A stretch of 64,000 nt of DNA from contig NZ_JBNYXW010000013.1 in the NCBI RefSeq assembly GCF_051380875.1, forward strand, positions 128,594-192,593. Reading direction: 5' to 3'. The notes under the pieces were generated by a model, which saw only the letters and a list, made by a program, of their open reading frames with translations, was not told the DNA's origin and ran no database searches. Within the stretch, counting starts at the first letter, position 1; the number at the start of each line of letters is the position of its first letter. This document shows positions 26,544-35,427 of this stretch, in pieces. The DNA comes from Janthinobacterium sp051380875. Its GTDB lineage: Bacteria > Pseudomonadota > Gammaproteobacteria > Burkholderiales > Burkholderiaceae_D. A program made the position numbers and the translations under genes.

Positions 26544-27416
26544 TTACACCGTGGGCGACGGGGGAAAAGCCGTTTTTACTTGCGTCTCTTGACGCAGGCT
26601 TTTGCGCGACATGCGCAAGGCGCGCCAGAAAATGATCAGCCAGTCGCGTTTTTCGAGCTTGGGCCGGCGCCGGAAGACGTCGTAATTGACCGCTTCGATG
26701 CATTCGAGGATGCGCAAGCCCCCTTGCACCACCAGCCGCAATTCCCAGCCGATGCGCCCGCGCAGGCGCAGGGCCAGCGGCGCACCGCTGAGCATCAGGG
26801 CCCGCGTGCGCGCCACTTCAAAGCGCATCAGCGCGCTCCACTTGCCGTGCGCCTCGGGCCGCTCGAAGGCGGCGGGCGAGACGGCAAAACGGGTCAGGTC
26901 TTCCATCGGCAGGTAGATGCGCTCTTTTTGCTGGTCGATGGCGACGTCTTGCAAGAAATTAATTAGTTGCAAAGCTGAACATATTGCGTCGGAATCGCGT
27001 ACATTCTCTTCATCGGCCGCGCCATACAGGTGCAGCATCAGCAGGCCGACGGGGTTGGCGGAGCGGGCGCAGTAGTCGAGCACGTCTTCGTAATGGGCGT
27101 AGCGCGTCGTTTCCACATCCTGCTTGAAGGCGGAGAGTAAATCGTAGAACGGTTTGAGTGGCAGCTGGAATGTGGCGATGACGGCGCCCAGGCGCTCGAA
27201 CATCGGCTCAGGCAGCGCTTCCTGGCGCGCGATGCGGCCCAGGGCCTCTTCGTAGGCATGCAGGGCGGCCAGGCGTTCGGCCGGCGTGGCGTCGCCTTCG
27301 TCGGCCAGGTCGTCGGCGCTGCGGGCGAAGGCATAGATGGCTTCGACGGCCGGCACCAGGCGGCGTGGCAGTAAAAATGATGCTACAGGGAAATTCTCGT
27401 AATGGTCTACAGGCAT
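26544..27416 (-). CDS. hpnC: Hydroxysqualene synthase HpnC
   Basis: 290 residues from the ATG at 27416 (a GTG two codons earlier is an alternative; AGAG-type ribosome site). It is a squalene/phytoene synthase paralogue with the first motif ARSADDLADEG and a second motif QDVAIDQQKERIYLP in which the usual DxxED pattern is altered, as expected for HpnC. It converts presqualene diphosphate to hydroxysqualene, between HpnD and HpnE. It is first in the hpnCDE unit. No squalene-hopene cyclase or other hopanoid gene is visible in the window. Confidence 0.93.
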   Translation of the reverse strand: MPVDHYENFPVASFLLPRRLVPAVEAIYAFARSADDLADEGDATPAERLAALHAYEEALGRIARQEALPEPMFERLGAVIATFQLPLKPFYDLLSAFKQDVETTRYAHYEDVLDYCARSANPVGLLMLHLYGAADEENVRDSDAICSALQLINFLQDVAIDQQKERIYLPMEDLTRFAVSPAAFERPEAHGKWSALMRFEVARTRALMLSGAPLALRLRGRIGWELRLVVQGGLRILECIEAVNYDVFRRRPKLEKRDWLIIFWRALRMSRKSLRQETQVKTAFPPSPTV

Positions 27417-27513
27417 GAACACACTTCTCTAGTCTTGCAGTTTTGTACGGCACCCGCACAAGCCGCAGTTTTTGCCGGACGATGCGCGTCTCAAAATTAA
27501 TGACGCAAAAGTC

Positions 27514-27540
27514 ACTAAAAATTTTAGTCGCGATTATAAT
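27514..27540. promoter_or_regulatory. Short dyad and TATAAT between hpnC and the RND adaptor
   Basis: ACTAAAA-A-TTTTAGT (27514-27528) is a perfect 7-bp dyad, directly followed by the self-complementary ATTATAAT containing TATAAT (27535-27540) usable on either strand. It could regulate hpnC, the RND genes or both. Confidence 0.35.
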
Positions 27541-27708
27541 TAATAACCAGAAAGTCATTAAGTGGCGAGCCGCCACTTGCCATGACTACGCTGATATTGT
27601 CACAAATTTAAGGATATCGCGTGCGAAAAAGTTTGGCTCCCTTCAGTTGGCAAGCAAAAAGTTTCTTCACGTAAAAATCTTACAGCCCGAATAGTAAAGG
27701 AAAATACC

Positions 27709-28899
27709 TTGTTTGCCCTGAAAACCCTCCGCCGCGAGACCGGCACACCTGCTGTTCCTGCCCTGCGCCTGTTGGCCGCCGCCGCCCTGGCCACTGTTGT
27801 TGCAACTACGTTGGCCGCCTGTTCCAAGCCGGCGCCGAAAGTGGAAGACGTGCGCCCTGTACGCGCCATTGTGTTGTCTAGCAGCAATGTCGATGTGCGT
27901 GCTGAACTGGCGGGCGAGGTCGTGCCGCGCGTGGCGTCGCAGCTTGGTTTCCGCGTGGGCGGCAAGATTGTTGCGCGCAAGGTCGATGTGGGCGCTATCG
28001 TCAAGAAGGGCCAAGTGCTGATGCAGCTCGACCCCGTCGACTTGCAGCTGGCGCAGGCGCAGGCGAAGGCGGCGCTGGCCAGCGCGGAAACGAACCGCGA
28101 TCTGGCGCGCGCCGAGCTGAAGCGTTACCAGGACTTGCGCGAGAAAAATTTTGTCAGCCAGGCCGTGCTCGATAGCAAGGATGCCAGCTACAAGGCGGCG
28201 CAAGCGAATGTGGAAGCGGCGCAGGCCGCCTACCGTGGCCAGGCCAACCAGTCCGGCTATGCCAGCCTGCTGGCCGATGCCGATGGCGTCGTCACGCGCA
28301 TCGAGGCAGAAGTTGGGCAAGTGGTGGCGCCTGGCACGCCCGTGGTGGTGGTGGCCAGGAGCGGCGAGAAGGAAGTCGTGATCGGCATTCCGGAAGACAA
28401 GGTCGAGACCTTGCGCCAAGTCAAGGATGTGGTGGTGCGCCTGTGGGCCGACCCGCAACAGGCGCTGCCGGGCAAGATCCGCGAAATATCGCCCGTGGCC
28501 GATCCGGCCACGCGCACCTACCTGGCCAAGGTCAGCATTGCGGACGCGCCGCAAGTTCGCCTGGGCATGACGGCCGTGGTGCAGTTCGCTTCGCAAACGG
28601 CCACGCCGCAAATCAAGGTGCCCTTGACGGCCCTGTTCAATGAGAAATCGCAAAGTTCCGTGTGGGTGGTGGAAAGCGGCGCCGTGAAGCGCGTGCCCGT
28701 GACAGTGGGCGGCGTGGCCGGCAATGAATTGCTGCTGACCTCGGGCGTGAAGGCGGGCCAGACGGTGGTGACGGCCGGCGTCAACCTGCTCAAGCCGGGC
28801 CAGAAAGTGTCCATCCTGGGCGCGGCAACGGCAACGGCAACGGCAGCGGCAACGGCAGCGGCTGCCGCGTCCGCCGGCACGCCAGGAGCCGCCAAATGA
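27709..28899 (+). CDS. RND efflux periplasmic adaptor lipoprotein
   Basis: 396 residues from a TTG start with an AAAGGA ribosome site. A lipoprotein signal ends in LAAC (Cys near residue 38). Next come the barrel-sandwich halves (ELAGEVVPRVASQLGFRVGG and ADADGVVTRIEAEVGQVVAPG) around a helical hairpin (LASAETNRDLARAEL..), then beta-barrel and membrane-proximal domains. This is the HlyD/AcrA-type membrane fusion protein of a tripartite RND pump. The tail is Ala/Thr-rich, encoded by GCAACG/GCAGCG tandem repeats. Its stop overlaps the permease start by 4 nt (ATGA). No outer-membrane channel gene is attached, and substrate is unknown. Confidence 0.92.
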   Translation: MFALKTLRRETGTPAVPALRLLAAAALATVVATTLAACSKPAPKVEDVRPVRAIVLSSSNVDVRAELAGEVVPRVASQLGFRVGGKIVARKVDVGAIVKKGQVLMQLDPVDLQLAQAQAKAALASAETNRDLARAELKRYQDLREKNFVSQAVLDSKDASYKAAQANVEAAQAAYRGQANQSGYASLLADADGVVTRIEAEVGQVVAPGTPVVVVARSGEKEVVIGIPEDKVETLRQVKDVVVRLWADPQQALPGKIREISPVADPATRTYLAKVSIADAPQVRLGMTAVVQFASQTATPQIKVPLTALFNEKSQSSVWVVESGAVKRVPVTVGGVAGNELLLTSGVKAGQTVVTAGVNLLKPGQKVSILGAATATATAAATAAAAASAGTPGAAK

Positions 28900-31800
28900 A
28901 GGGCGGCTTCAATCTGTCACGCTGGGCCCTGGAACACATCCCGCTGACGCGCTACCTGATGGCCGTGCTGCTGATCGGCGGCATGCTCAGCTATGCCAGC
29001 CTGGGCCAGGACGAAGATCCGCCGTTCACCTTCCGCGCCATGGTCTTGCAGGCGTACTGGCCCGGTGCCACGGCGCTGCAGATGGCCGAGCAGGTGACGG
29101 ACAAGCTGGAAAAGAAACTGCAGGAGACGCCATATATTGATGAAATCACCAGCTATTCGAAGCCGGGCGAAACCTTGATCTTGCTGGAATTGCGCGAATC
29201 GGCGCCGCCCAAGGAAACGGCGGCCGCCTGGTACCAGGTGCGCAAGAAGATTGGCGACATCAAGGGCACCTTGCCCGCCGGCGTGGTGGGGCCGTTCTTC
29301 AATGATGAGTTTGGCGACACGTATGGCTCCATCTTCGCCCTGTCCGGCGACGGCTTTACGTATGCGGAAATGAAGGATTACGCGGACAAGGTGCGCCAAG
29401 AGTTGCTTGCTGTGGGGCAAGTGTCGAAGGTGGAACTGTTCGGCGTGCAAGATGAAAAGATCAACATCATCTTTTCGCACAAGAAATTCGCCCAGCTGGG
29501 CATCCCGTTCGACGCCATCGTGCAGCAACTGTCCGAGCAAAACAGCGTCAACGCCACTGGCGTGCTGGTCACGCCCACGGACAACCTGCAAGTGCGCGTG
29601 ACGGGCGCCATGGTGACGGTAAAAGACCTGGAAAACCTGGAGCTGCGCGCCAGCGGCACCACCTTCCGCCTGGGCGACTTTGCCACCGTGCAGCGCGAAT
29701 TCGCCGATCCGCCGAAGGACAAGATGCGCTTCAATGGCAAGGAAGTGATCGGCCTGGGCGTGTCGATGGAGAAGGGCGGCAATATCATCGACATGGGCAA
29801 GGCCTTGCAAGCGACGGTGAACCGCATGAAGAGCGAGTTGCCGGTTGGCATAGAGCTGCAGCGCGTGTCGAACCAGCCGGAATCCGTGTCCGCTTCCGTG
29901 GGCGAGTTCGTGCATACGCTGATCGAAGCCATTTTGATCGTGCTGGCCGTCAGCTTTGTCGCGCTGGGTTTGCACACGAAACCGCTGCGCATCGACGTGC
30001 GCCCTGGCCTGGTGGTGGCGCTGACCATCCCGCTGGTGCTGGCCGTGACGTTCCTGTGCATGCGCCTGCTCGACATCGACTTGCACAAGATTTCGCTGGG
30101 CGCCCTGATCATCGCGCTGGGCCTGCTGGTCGATGACGCCATCATCGCCGTCGAAATGATGGTGCGCAAGATGGAAGAGGGTTTTTCCCGCTTCGACGCG
30201 GCCACCTTCGCCTATACCTCGACGGCCATGCCCATGCTGACGGGGACGCTGATTACGGTAGCGGGCTTTTTGCCCATCGGCCTGGCCAAGTCGACGGCCG
30301 GCGAATACACGTTTTCCCTGTTCTCCGTCAATGCGCTGGCCCTGATCATCTCGTGGGTGGTGGCCGTGGTCTTCACGCCCTACATCGGTTACGTCTTGTT
30401 GAAAGTCAAGCCGCACGCGAATAACGACCATGAATTGTTCGATACGCCGAACTTCCGCCGCTTTCGCCGCGCCGTTACCTGGTGCGTGGAATGGCGCAAG
30501 ACGACCATTGCCGCCACCCTGGCCATCTTTGCGCTGGGTATCTATGGCTTCAGTTTTATCGAAAAGCAATTCTTCCCCGATTCCAGCCGTCCCGAGCTGA
30601 TGGTCGAGCTATGGTCGCCCGAAGGCACGACGTTTGCCGCGAATGAGGCGCAGGTGAAAAAATTCGAAGCTTTTGTGGCCAAGCTGGACGGCGTGGAAAG
30701 CGTCACCAGCTATGTCGGCACGGGCAGTCCCCGCTTCTACTTGCCGCTGGACCAGATCTTCCCGCAGACCAACGTGTCGCAAGTGGTGGTATTGCCGAAG
30801 AGCCTGGCGCAGCGCGAACGCTTGCGCCAGGAAATCGTCGATGTCTTCAAGAAAGATTTCCCGGAAGTGCGGGGCAGGGTCAAACTGTTGCCGAACGGGC
30901 CACCGGTGCCGTATCCCGTGCAATTTCGCGTCACGGGGCCGGAAGTGGCCGGCGTGCGCGCCATTGCCGACCAGGTCAAGGACATCATGCGCGCCAATGC
31001 GAACACCCTGGGCGTGAACGACAACTGGAATGAATCGGTGAAGGTGCTGCGCCTGGACCTGGACCAGGACAAGATGCGCGCGCTGGGCGTCACCTCGAAA
31101 ACGGTGATGCAGGCGGCCAATACCATCCTTTCGGGCACGGTCATCGGCCAGTTCCGCGAAGACAACAAGCTGATCGATATCCAGGTACGCCAGCCACTGG
31201 CGGAGCGGGCGACGATTTCCGTGTTGAACGACACGAATATCCCGACGGCAACTGGCAAATCCGTGCCGATTTCGCAACTGGCCCGCGTGCATTTCGTGTG
31301 GGAACCGGGCGTGGTCTGGCGCGACAAGCGAGAATGGGCCATTACCGTGCAGTCGGACGTGGTCGACGCCATCCAGGGCGCGACGGTGTCGACGCAGCTG
31401 GCGCCGCAGCTCGATGCCTTGCGCGCCAGCTTGCCGGCCGGCTACCGCATCACGGTAAAGGGCGTGGCGGCTGACAGCGGCGAGGCGGAGGCATCGATCG
31501 CGGCAAACCTGCCGCTGGCGATCTTTATTATTTTCACCTTGCTGATGCTCCAATTGCACAGCTTCTCGCGCTCCCTGCTGGTGTTTCTCACAGGTCCGCT
31601 GGGCGTGGCGGGCGCTGCGTTTGCCTTGCTGTTGCTGCACCGCCCGCTGGGCTTCGTGGCTAACCTGGGTGTCATCGCGCTATTCGGCATGATCATCCGC
31701 AACTCGGTGATCCTCGTCGACCAGATCGAGCAAGACATCAAGGATGGTTCGGCGCCGTGGGATGCCATCATCGACTCGGCCGTGCGCCGCTGCCGCCCCA

Positions 31801-31994
31801 TCGTGCTGACGGCGGCCGCCGCCGCACTGGCCATGATCCCCTTGTCGCGCTCCGTGTTCTGGGGGCCGATGGCGGTGGCCATCATGGGCGGCCTGATCCT
31901 GGCCACGGCCTTGACCTTGCTGTTCCTGCCGGCTCTGTACGCGGCCTGGTTCAGGGTCAAGAAGCCGGTGGCGCTGAACAAGGACACGGCTTAG
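28896..31994 (+). CDS. RND efflux inner-membrane permease (AcrB/HAE1 type)
   Basis: 1032 residues, the standard RND pump length, with 12 helices and two large periplasmic loops. The proton-relay helix has the paired acids in GLLVDDAIIAVEMM, and the repeat-2 signature is PFGMIIRNSVILVDQIEQD-like (FGMIIRNSVILVDQ). It exports hydrophobic or amphiphilic compounds using the proton gradient with the preceding adaptor. It overlaps the adaptor stop by 4 nt, so expression is coupled. About 170 bp of decayed, near-identical sequence follows its stop, a duplicated 3' end. Confidence 0.93.
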   Translation: MKGGFNLSRWALEHIPLTRYLMAVLLIGGMLSYASLGQDEDPPFTFRAMVLQAYWPGATALQMAEQVTDKLEKKLQETPYIDEITSYSKPGETLILLELRESAPPKETAAAWYQVRKKIGDIKGTLPAGVVGPFFNDEFGDTYGSIFALSGDGFTYAEMKDYADKVRQELLAVGQVSKVELFGVQDEKINIIFSHKKFAQLGIPFDAIVQQLSEQNSVNATGVLVTPTDNLQVRVTGAMVTVKDLENLELRASGTTFRLGDFATVQREFADPPKDKMRFNGKEVIGLGVSMEKGGNIIDMGKALQATVNRMKSELPVGIELQRVSNQPESVSASVGEFVHTLIEAILIVLAVSFVALGLHTKPLRIDVRPGLVVALTIPLVLAVTFLCMRLLDIDLHKISLGALIIALGLLVDDAIIAVEMMVRKMEEGFSRFDAATFAYTSTAMPMLTGTLITVAGFLPIGLAKSTAGEYTFSLFSVNALALIISWVVAVVFTPYIGYVLLKVKPHANNDHELFDTPNFRRFRRAVTWCVEWRKTTIAATLAIFALGIYGFSFIEKQFFPDSSRPELMVELWSPEGTTFAANEAQVKKFEAFVAKLDGVESVTSYVGTGSPRFYLPLDQIFPQTNVSQVVVLPKSLAQRERLRQEIVDVFKKDFPEVRGRVKLLPNGPPVPYPVQFRVTGPEVAGVRAIADQVKDIMRANANTLGVNDNWNESVKVLRLDLDQDKMRALGVTSKTVMQAANTILSGTVIGQFREDNKLIDIQVRQPLAERATISVLNDTNIPTATGKSVPISQLARVHFVWEPGVVWRDKREWAITVQSDVVDAIQGATVSTQLAPQLDALRASLPAGYRITVKGVAADSGEAEASIAANLPLAIFIIFTLLMLQLHSFSRSLLVFLTGPLGVAGAAFALLLLHRPLGFVANLGVIALFGMIIRNSVILVDQIEQDIKDGSAPWDAIIDSAVRRCRPIVLTAAAAALAMIPLSRSVFWGPMAVAIMGGLILATALTLLFLPALYAAWFRVKKPVALNKDTA

Positions 31995-32002
31995 CAGGGA
32001 AA

Positions 32003-32185
32003 GGCCGCCGCGCTGGCGATGATCTCCCTGTCGCGCTCGGTCTTCTGGGGAGGATCACGCAGGGCAGTGGCCATCATGGGCGGCCTGATCCTGCCACGGC
32101 CTTGACGTTGCTGTTCCTGCCGGCGCTGTACGCGGCCTGGTTCAGGGTTAAGAAACCGGTGGCGTTGGGCACGGATGGAAGCTAA
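32003..32185 (+). pseudogene. Decayed duplicate of the RND permease 3' end
   Basis: Aligns with the last about 170 bp of the preceding permease gene (from about 31815): the segments around LSRSVFWG, VAIMGGLIL and LLFLPALYAAWFRVKKPVAL recur with many silent differences. There is a messy indel near 32049-32066 and a one-base deletion near 32092 that break the frame. No upstream part of a second gene remains. It is either a remnant of a second, tandem pump gene lost by recombination or a local duplication. Confidence 0.85.
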
Positions 32186-32212
32186 GGGCTAGCTATAGCC
32201 GGTAGATATAAA

Positions 32213-32259
32213 AAAGGCGGCATTCCTCTGGGAAATCCAGTAGAATGCCGCCTTTGCTT
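32213..32259 (+). terminator. Long hairpin terminator after the RND locus
   Basis: AAAGGCGGCATTC pairs with GAATGCCGCCTTT (13 bp) around a loop that itself contains CTGG/CCAG. A T-rich stretch follows. Confidence 0.75.
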
Positions 32260-32361
32260 TACCGCAAGCTTGCCAGGCAAGTCCATGGTAGCCAGAATGC
32301 TCCTGAGTTGTTAGAATCAGGGGGCCACAGGCGAGTAGCCTGCGGCAAGTAGTGCAAATAT

Positions 32362-32444
32362 GCGGATGTGGTGGAATTGGTAGACACGCTGGTCTTAGAA
32401 GCCAGTGCTTCGGCTTGGGAGTTCGAGTCTCCCCATCCGCACCA
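32362..32444 (+). tRNA. tRNA-Leu(UAG)
   Basis: A complete cloverleaf: acceptor GCGGATG/CATCCGC, anticodon loop CTTAGAA with anticodon TAG, T arm GGGAGTTCGAGTCTCCC and an encoded CCA. The 11-nt long variable arm (TGCTTCGGCTT) is as expected for a leucine tRNA. A small GC hairpin follows. Confidence 0.96.
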
Positions 32445-33187
32445 AACCGGGTTGTTCCAGCCCGGTAGTGCAGCACCATCAAATAGTCTTTACTGACAAT
32501 CTTTACTGACACGTACGCCAGTGCCTCGCTGCAGGCAACTTTTCTTTTTCTTACCTATTGCGCTTGCCTTTCGGCGCGCCATTGCATGCGCTGTTTTCTG
32601 TCCAAAATGCAGGGTCAGGGCAGGGGGCTAGCCTCGGCTTGCTCAAAAAATGGCCAAATTGAGGCAAATCAACGGGTTTTTGCCCGAAATCTTCGCCAAG
32701 AGCGCATTTCTTTGTTTCGGACGGAGCGACAGTTCGCATATACTAATGAACGAAGCAGGCTGGAAAGCCTGTCTCTGGCGAAATAAAGAATGCCGGACAA
32801 GAGTAAAGACAGGGCAGACCCAGGTTGTGGCGACTCGTTCGCCGCCGCTGGAATCCTCTGTGGCCGGGCCGCAAAGCCAGCCACTCCCCGAAGTCCTTTG
32901 TTATAATGCCACGCTTTACCGAATGATGGCCGGCCCTGCGATTTACTTAGAAGCATGGCTGGACGCTCGGAGCCCTGTCGCAGTATTGGAAGCGGCGGAT
33001 TGTTTGGTGCCTGGTGGGGGTTTTCCCTGCGCCGGGTAGACCAGGTCCATCGTGCTGCTTGCAGTACGTTACAGATGAATATGCGAGCGAGTGAAGCTGG
33101 ACCCATGTCTTGTCGCCAATAATGGCGCAAGGGGTCGGGTCTTCTTTTCTCGCACCAACAGTGTTTATTTTTTGGACGATTTTTTAC
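32445..33187. other. Long leader/intergenic region upstream of tig
   Basis: About 740 bp without a supported gene. It holds a post-tRNA hairpin (CCGGGTTG/CAGCCCGG near 32447), a consensus TATAAT at 32912-32917 and a structured stretch with CCTGGT (33010-33015) pairing ACCAGG (33040-33045). Open frames here have no ribosome site or recognisable product. The TATAAT would give a roughly 270-nt 5' leader for tig, so a transcribed but non-coding leader is likely. Confidence 0.45.
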
Positions 33188-34528
33188 ATGGCAACTGCAG
33201 TCGAAACCTTGGGCAAACTCGAACGTCGTATCACGATCTCCTTCCCGCTGACGGACGTCCGCACGGAAGTTGAGAAGCGCCTGAAAGTGCAAGCCCGTAC
33301 GGCTAAGGCACCGGGCTTCCGTCCGGGCAAAGTGCCGTTGAAAATGGTCGCCGCACAATATGGCTACCAAATCGAATCCGAAGTGCTGAACGACAAAGTC
33401 GGCCGCGCTTTCAACGACGCCGCCAACGAAAACAACCTGCGCGTCGCCGGTTTCCCTAACATCGTAGCGAAAGAAGAAGCAGCAGAAGGCGAACTGGCTT
33501 TCGACGCGACCTTCGAAGTGTACCCGGAAGTCGCCATCGGCGACCTGACGGCCGTTGAAATCGAAGCCGTGCAAGCGGACGTGTCGGAAGCCGAAATCGA
33601 CAAGACCATCGACATCCTGCGCAAGCAGCGCGTGCACTTCCACACCAAGGGCGAAGCTGGCGAACACGGCGATGGCGGCGAGCCAGTTGCTGCCAGCGGC
33701 GACCGCGTGACGGTTGACTTCGTCGGTGCTATCGACGGCGTTGAATTCCCAGGCGGCAAAGCTGAAGGCTACGCTTTCGTGCTGGGCGAAGGCCGCATGC
33801 TGCCAGAATTCGAAGCCGCGACCCTGGGCCTGAAAGTTGGCGAGGCTAAGACTTTCCCACTGTCGTTCCCAGAGGACTACCATGGCAAGGACGTTGCCGG
33901 CAAAACCGCATCGTTCACCATCACCCTGCAAAAGCTGGAATGGGCCCACCTGCCGGAAGTCGATGCTGAATTCGCCAAGTCCCTGGGCGTTGCCGATGGC
34001 GACCTGGCCAAAATGCGCGAAGACATCAAAGTCAACCTGCAACGTGAAGTCGCTGGCCGCGTGAAAGCACGCAACAAGGAAGCCGTCATGGACGCGCTGA
34101 TCAAAGTTGCTGAGCTGGAAGTGCCAAAAACGCTGATCGGTCAAGATTCCGAGCGTCTGGCCGAAATGACCCGTCAAGACATGGCGCAGCGCGGCATGAA
34201 CGTCAAGGACGTGCCCTTCCCAGCAGAACTGTTCGCAGAAAAAGCCGAGCGTCGCGTACGCCTGGGCCTGATCCTGTCGCAACTGGTGGGCGACAACAAC
34301 CTGCAGGCAACGCCTGAGCAAGTCAAAGCGCAAATCGAAGATTTCGCCCAAAGCTACGAAGATCCACGCGAAGTGCTGAAGTACTACTACAGCGACCGTC
34401 GTCGTCTGGGTGAGATCGAAGCCCTTGTATTGGAAGAAAACGTCGTCACTTACGTGTTGGGCCTGTCGAAAGTCACGACGAAAGCAGTTGCTTTCGACGA
34501 ACTGATGGGAAGCAACGCACAAGCGTAA
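33188..34528 (+). CDS. tig: Trigger factor
   Basis: 446 residues from the ATG at 33188 (MATAVETLGKLERR); the frame is open upstream but the ribosome-binding domain begins here. The ribosome-docking signature GFRPGKVP is present, followed by the FKBP-type PPIase domain (GDRVTVDFVGAIDGVEFPGG, PLSFPEDY) and the helical C-terminal chaperone arms. It docks at the ribosome exit and folds nascent chains. It opens the conserved tig-clpP-clpX-lon block. Confidence 0.97.
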   Translation: MATAVETLGKLERRITISFPLTDVRTEVEKRLKVQARTAKAPGFRPGKVPLKMVAAQYGYQIESEVLNDKVGRAFNDAANENNLRVAGFPNIVAKEEAAEGELAFDATFEVYPEVAIGDLTAVEIEAVQADVSEAEIDKTIDILRKQRVHFHTKGEAGEHGDGGEPVAASGDRVTVDFVGAIDGVEFPGGKAEGYAFVLGEGRMLPEFEAATLGLKVGEAKTFPLSFPEDYHGKDVAGKTASFTITLQKLEWAHLPEVDAEFAKSLGVADGDLAKMREDIKVNLQREVAGRVKARNKEAVMDALIKVAELEVPKTLIGQDSERLAEMTRQDMAQRGMNVKDVPFPAELFAEKAERRVRLGLILSQLVGDNNLQATPEQVKAQIEDFAQSYEDPREVLKYYYSDRRRLGEIEALVLEENVVTYVLGLSKVTTKAVAFDELMGSNAQA

Positions 34529-34603
34529 ACCAGTTGGTATCCGGATGCCGTTATTGCCGCAAGGCTGAGACGGCGTCCCCTAACTGCTTCACAAGGAAAT
34601 GAA

Positions 34604-35230
34604 ATGACAGGTATGAACCGTAATCCAGCGCTGGACACAGAGATGCTCGGCCTGGTGCCGATGGTGGTGGAACAAAGCGGTCGCGGCGAGCGCTCGTATG
34701 ATATTTACTCGCGCCTGCTGAAGGAACGCTTGATTTTCATGGTCGGCCCGGTCAATGACCAGATGGCCAACCTGGTTGTCGCCCAGCTGCTGTTCCTGGA
34801 GAGCGAAAATCCGGAAAAGGAAATCTCGCTCTACATCAACTCGCCAGGTGGTTCGGTTTCGGCCGGCATGGCCATCTACGACACCATGCAGTTCATCAAG
34901 CCGGACGTCTCGACCCTGTGTACGGGGATGGCCGCGTCGATGGGCGCTTTCCTGCTGGCCGCTGGTGCCAAGGGCAAGCGTTTCTCGCTGCCGAACTCGC
35001 GCATCATGATTCACCAGCCGTCCGGTGGTTCGCAAGGCATGGCGTCCGACATCGAGATCCAGGCGAAGGAAATCCTTTACCTGCGCAGTCGCTTGAACGG
35101 CATCATGGCCGAGCGCACGGGCCAGTCGATCGAACAGATCGCCAAGGACACCGACCGCGACCGTTTCATGTCCGCCGACGAGGCTGTCGAGTATGGCTTG
35201 ATCGACAAAGTGTTGACCAGCCGCGCTTGA
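34604..35230 (+). CDS. clpP: ATP-dependent Clp protease proteolytic subunit
   Basis: 208 residues with an AAGGA ribosome site. The catalytic triad can be placed: Ser112 in GMAASMGAF, His137 in IMIHQPSGG and an Asp near 186. The N-terminal MVVEQSGRGERSYDIYSRLL is the usual processing/entry region. ClpP forms two stacked heptamers and degrades substrates fed by ClpX. It lies 75 bp after tig, with a hairpin terminator between it and clpX. Confidence 0.97.
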   Translation: MTGMNRNPALDTEMLGLVPMVVEQSGRGERSYDIYSRLLKERLIFMVGPVNDQMANLVVAQLLFLESENPEKEISLYINSPGGSVSAGMAIYDTMQFIKPDVSTLCTGMAASMGAFLLAAGAKGKRFSLPNSRIMIHQPSGGSQGMASDIEIQAKEILYLRSRLNGIMAERTGQSIEQIAKDTDRDRFMSADEAVEYGLIDKVLTSRA

Positions 35231-35263
35231 TGAGCCCCTACCGGTATTGCTAAGTACGTAAGT

Positions 35264-35300
35264 AAACGCCCGGGCGATCAAACGTTCGGGCGTTTCGCTT
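35264..35300 (+). terminator. Hairpin between clpP and clpX
   Basis: AAACGCCCG pairs with CGGGCGTTT, followed by a T-rich stretch. It may separate tig-clpP from clpX transcription. Confidence 0.7.
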
Positions 35301-35427
35301 TTATTTCGGGTAGCATGGAGCTTGTGCACGCTGCCTTGCGCCATCCGTGCCTGCCTTTCGGGGCAAGTAGTTACACTCGGCTTGCGATTTTGCAATATTG
35401 TTAATGCAGTTCCAACCAAAATGCCTT

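Noticed and set aside
28820..28870. GCAACG/GCAGCG tandem repeats as a separate element
   Set aside because: They lie in frame and only encode the Ala/Thr-rich tail of the RND adaptor.
32521..32990. Small plus-strand frames upstream of tig
   Set aside because: No ribosome sites and no protein-like conservation; better read as leader or intergenic DNA.
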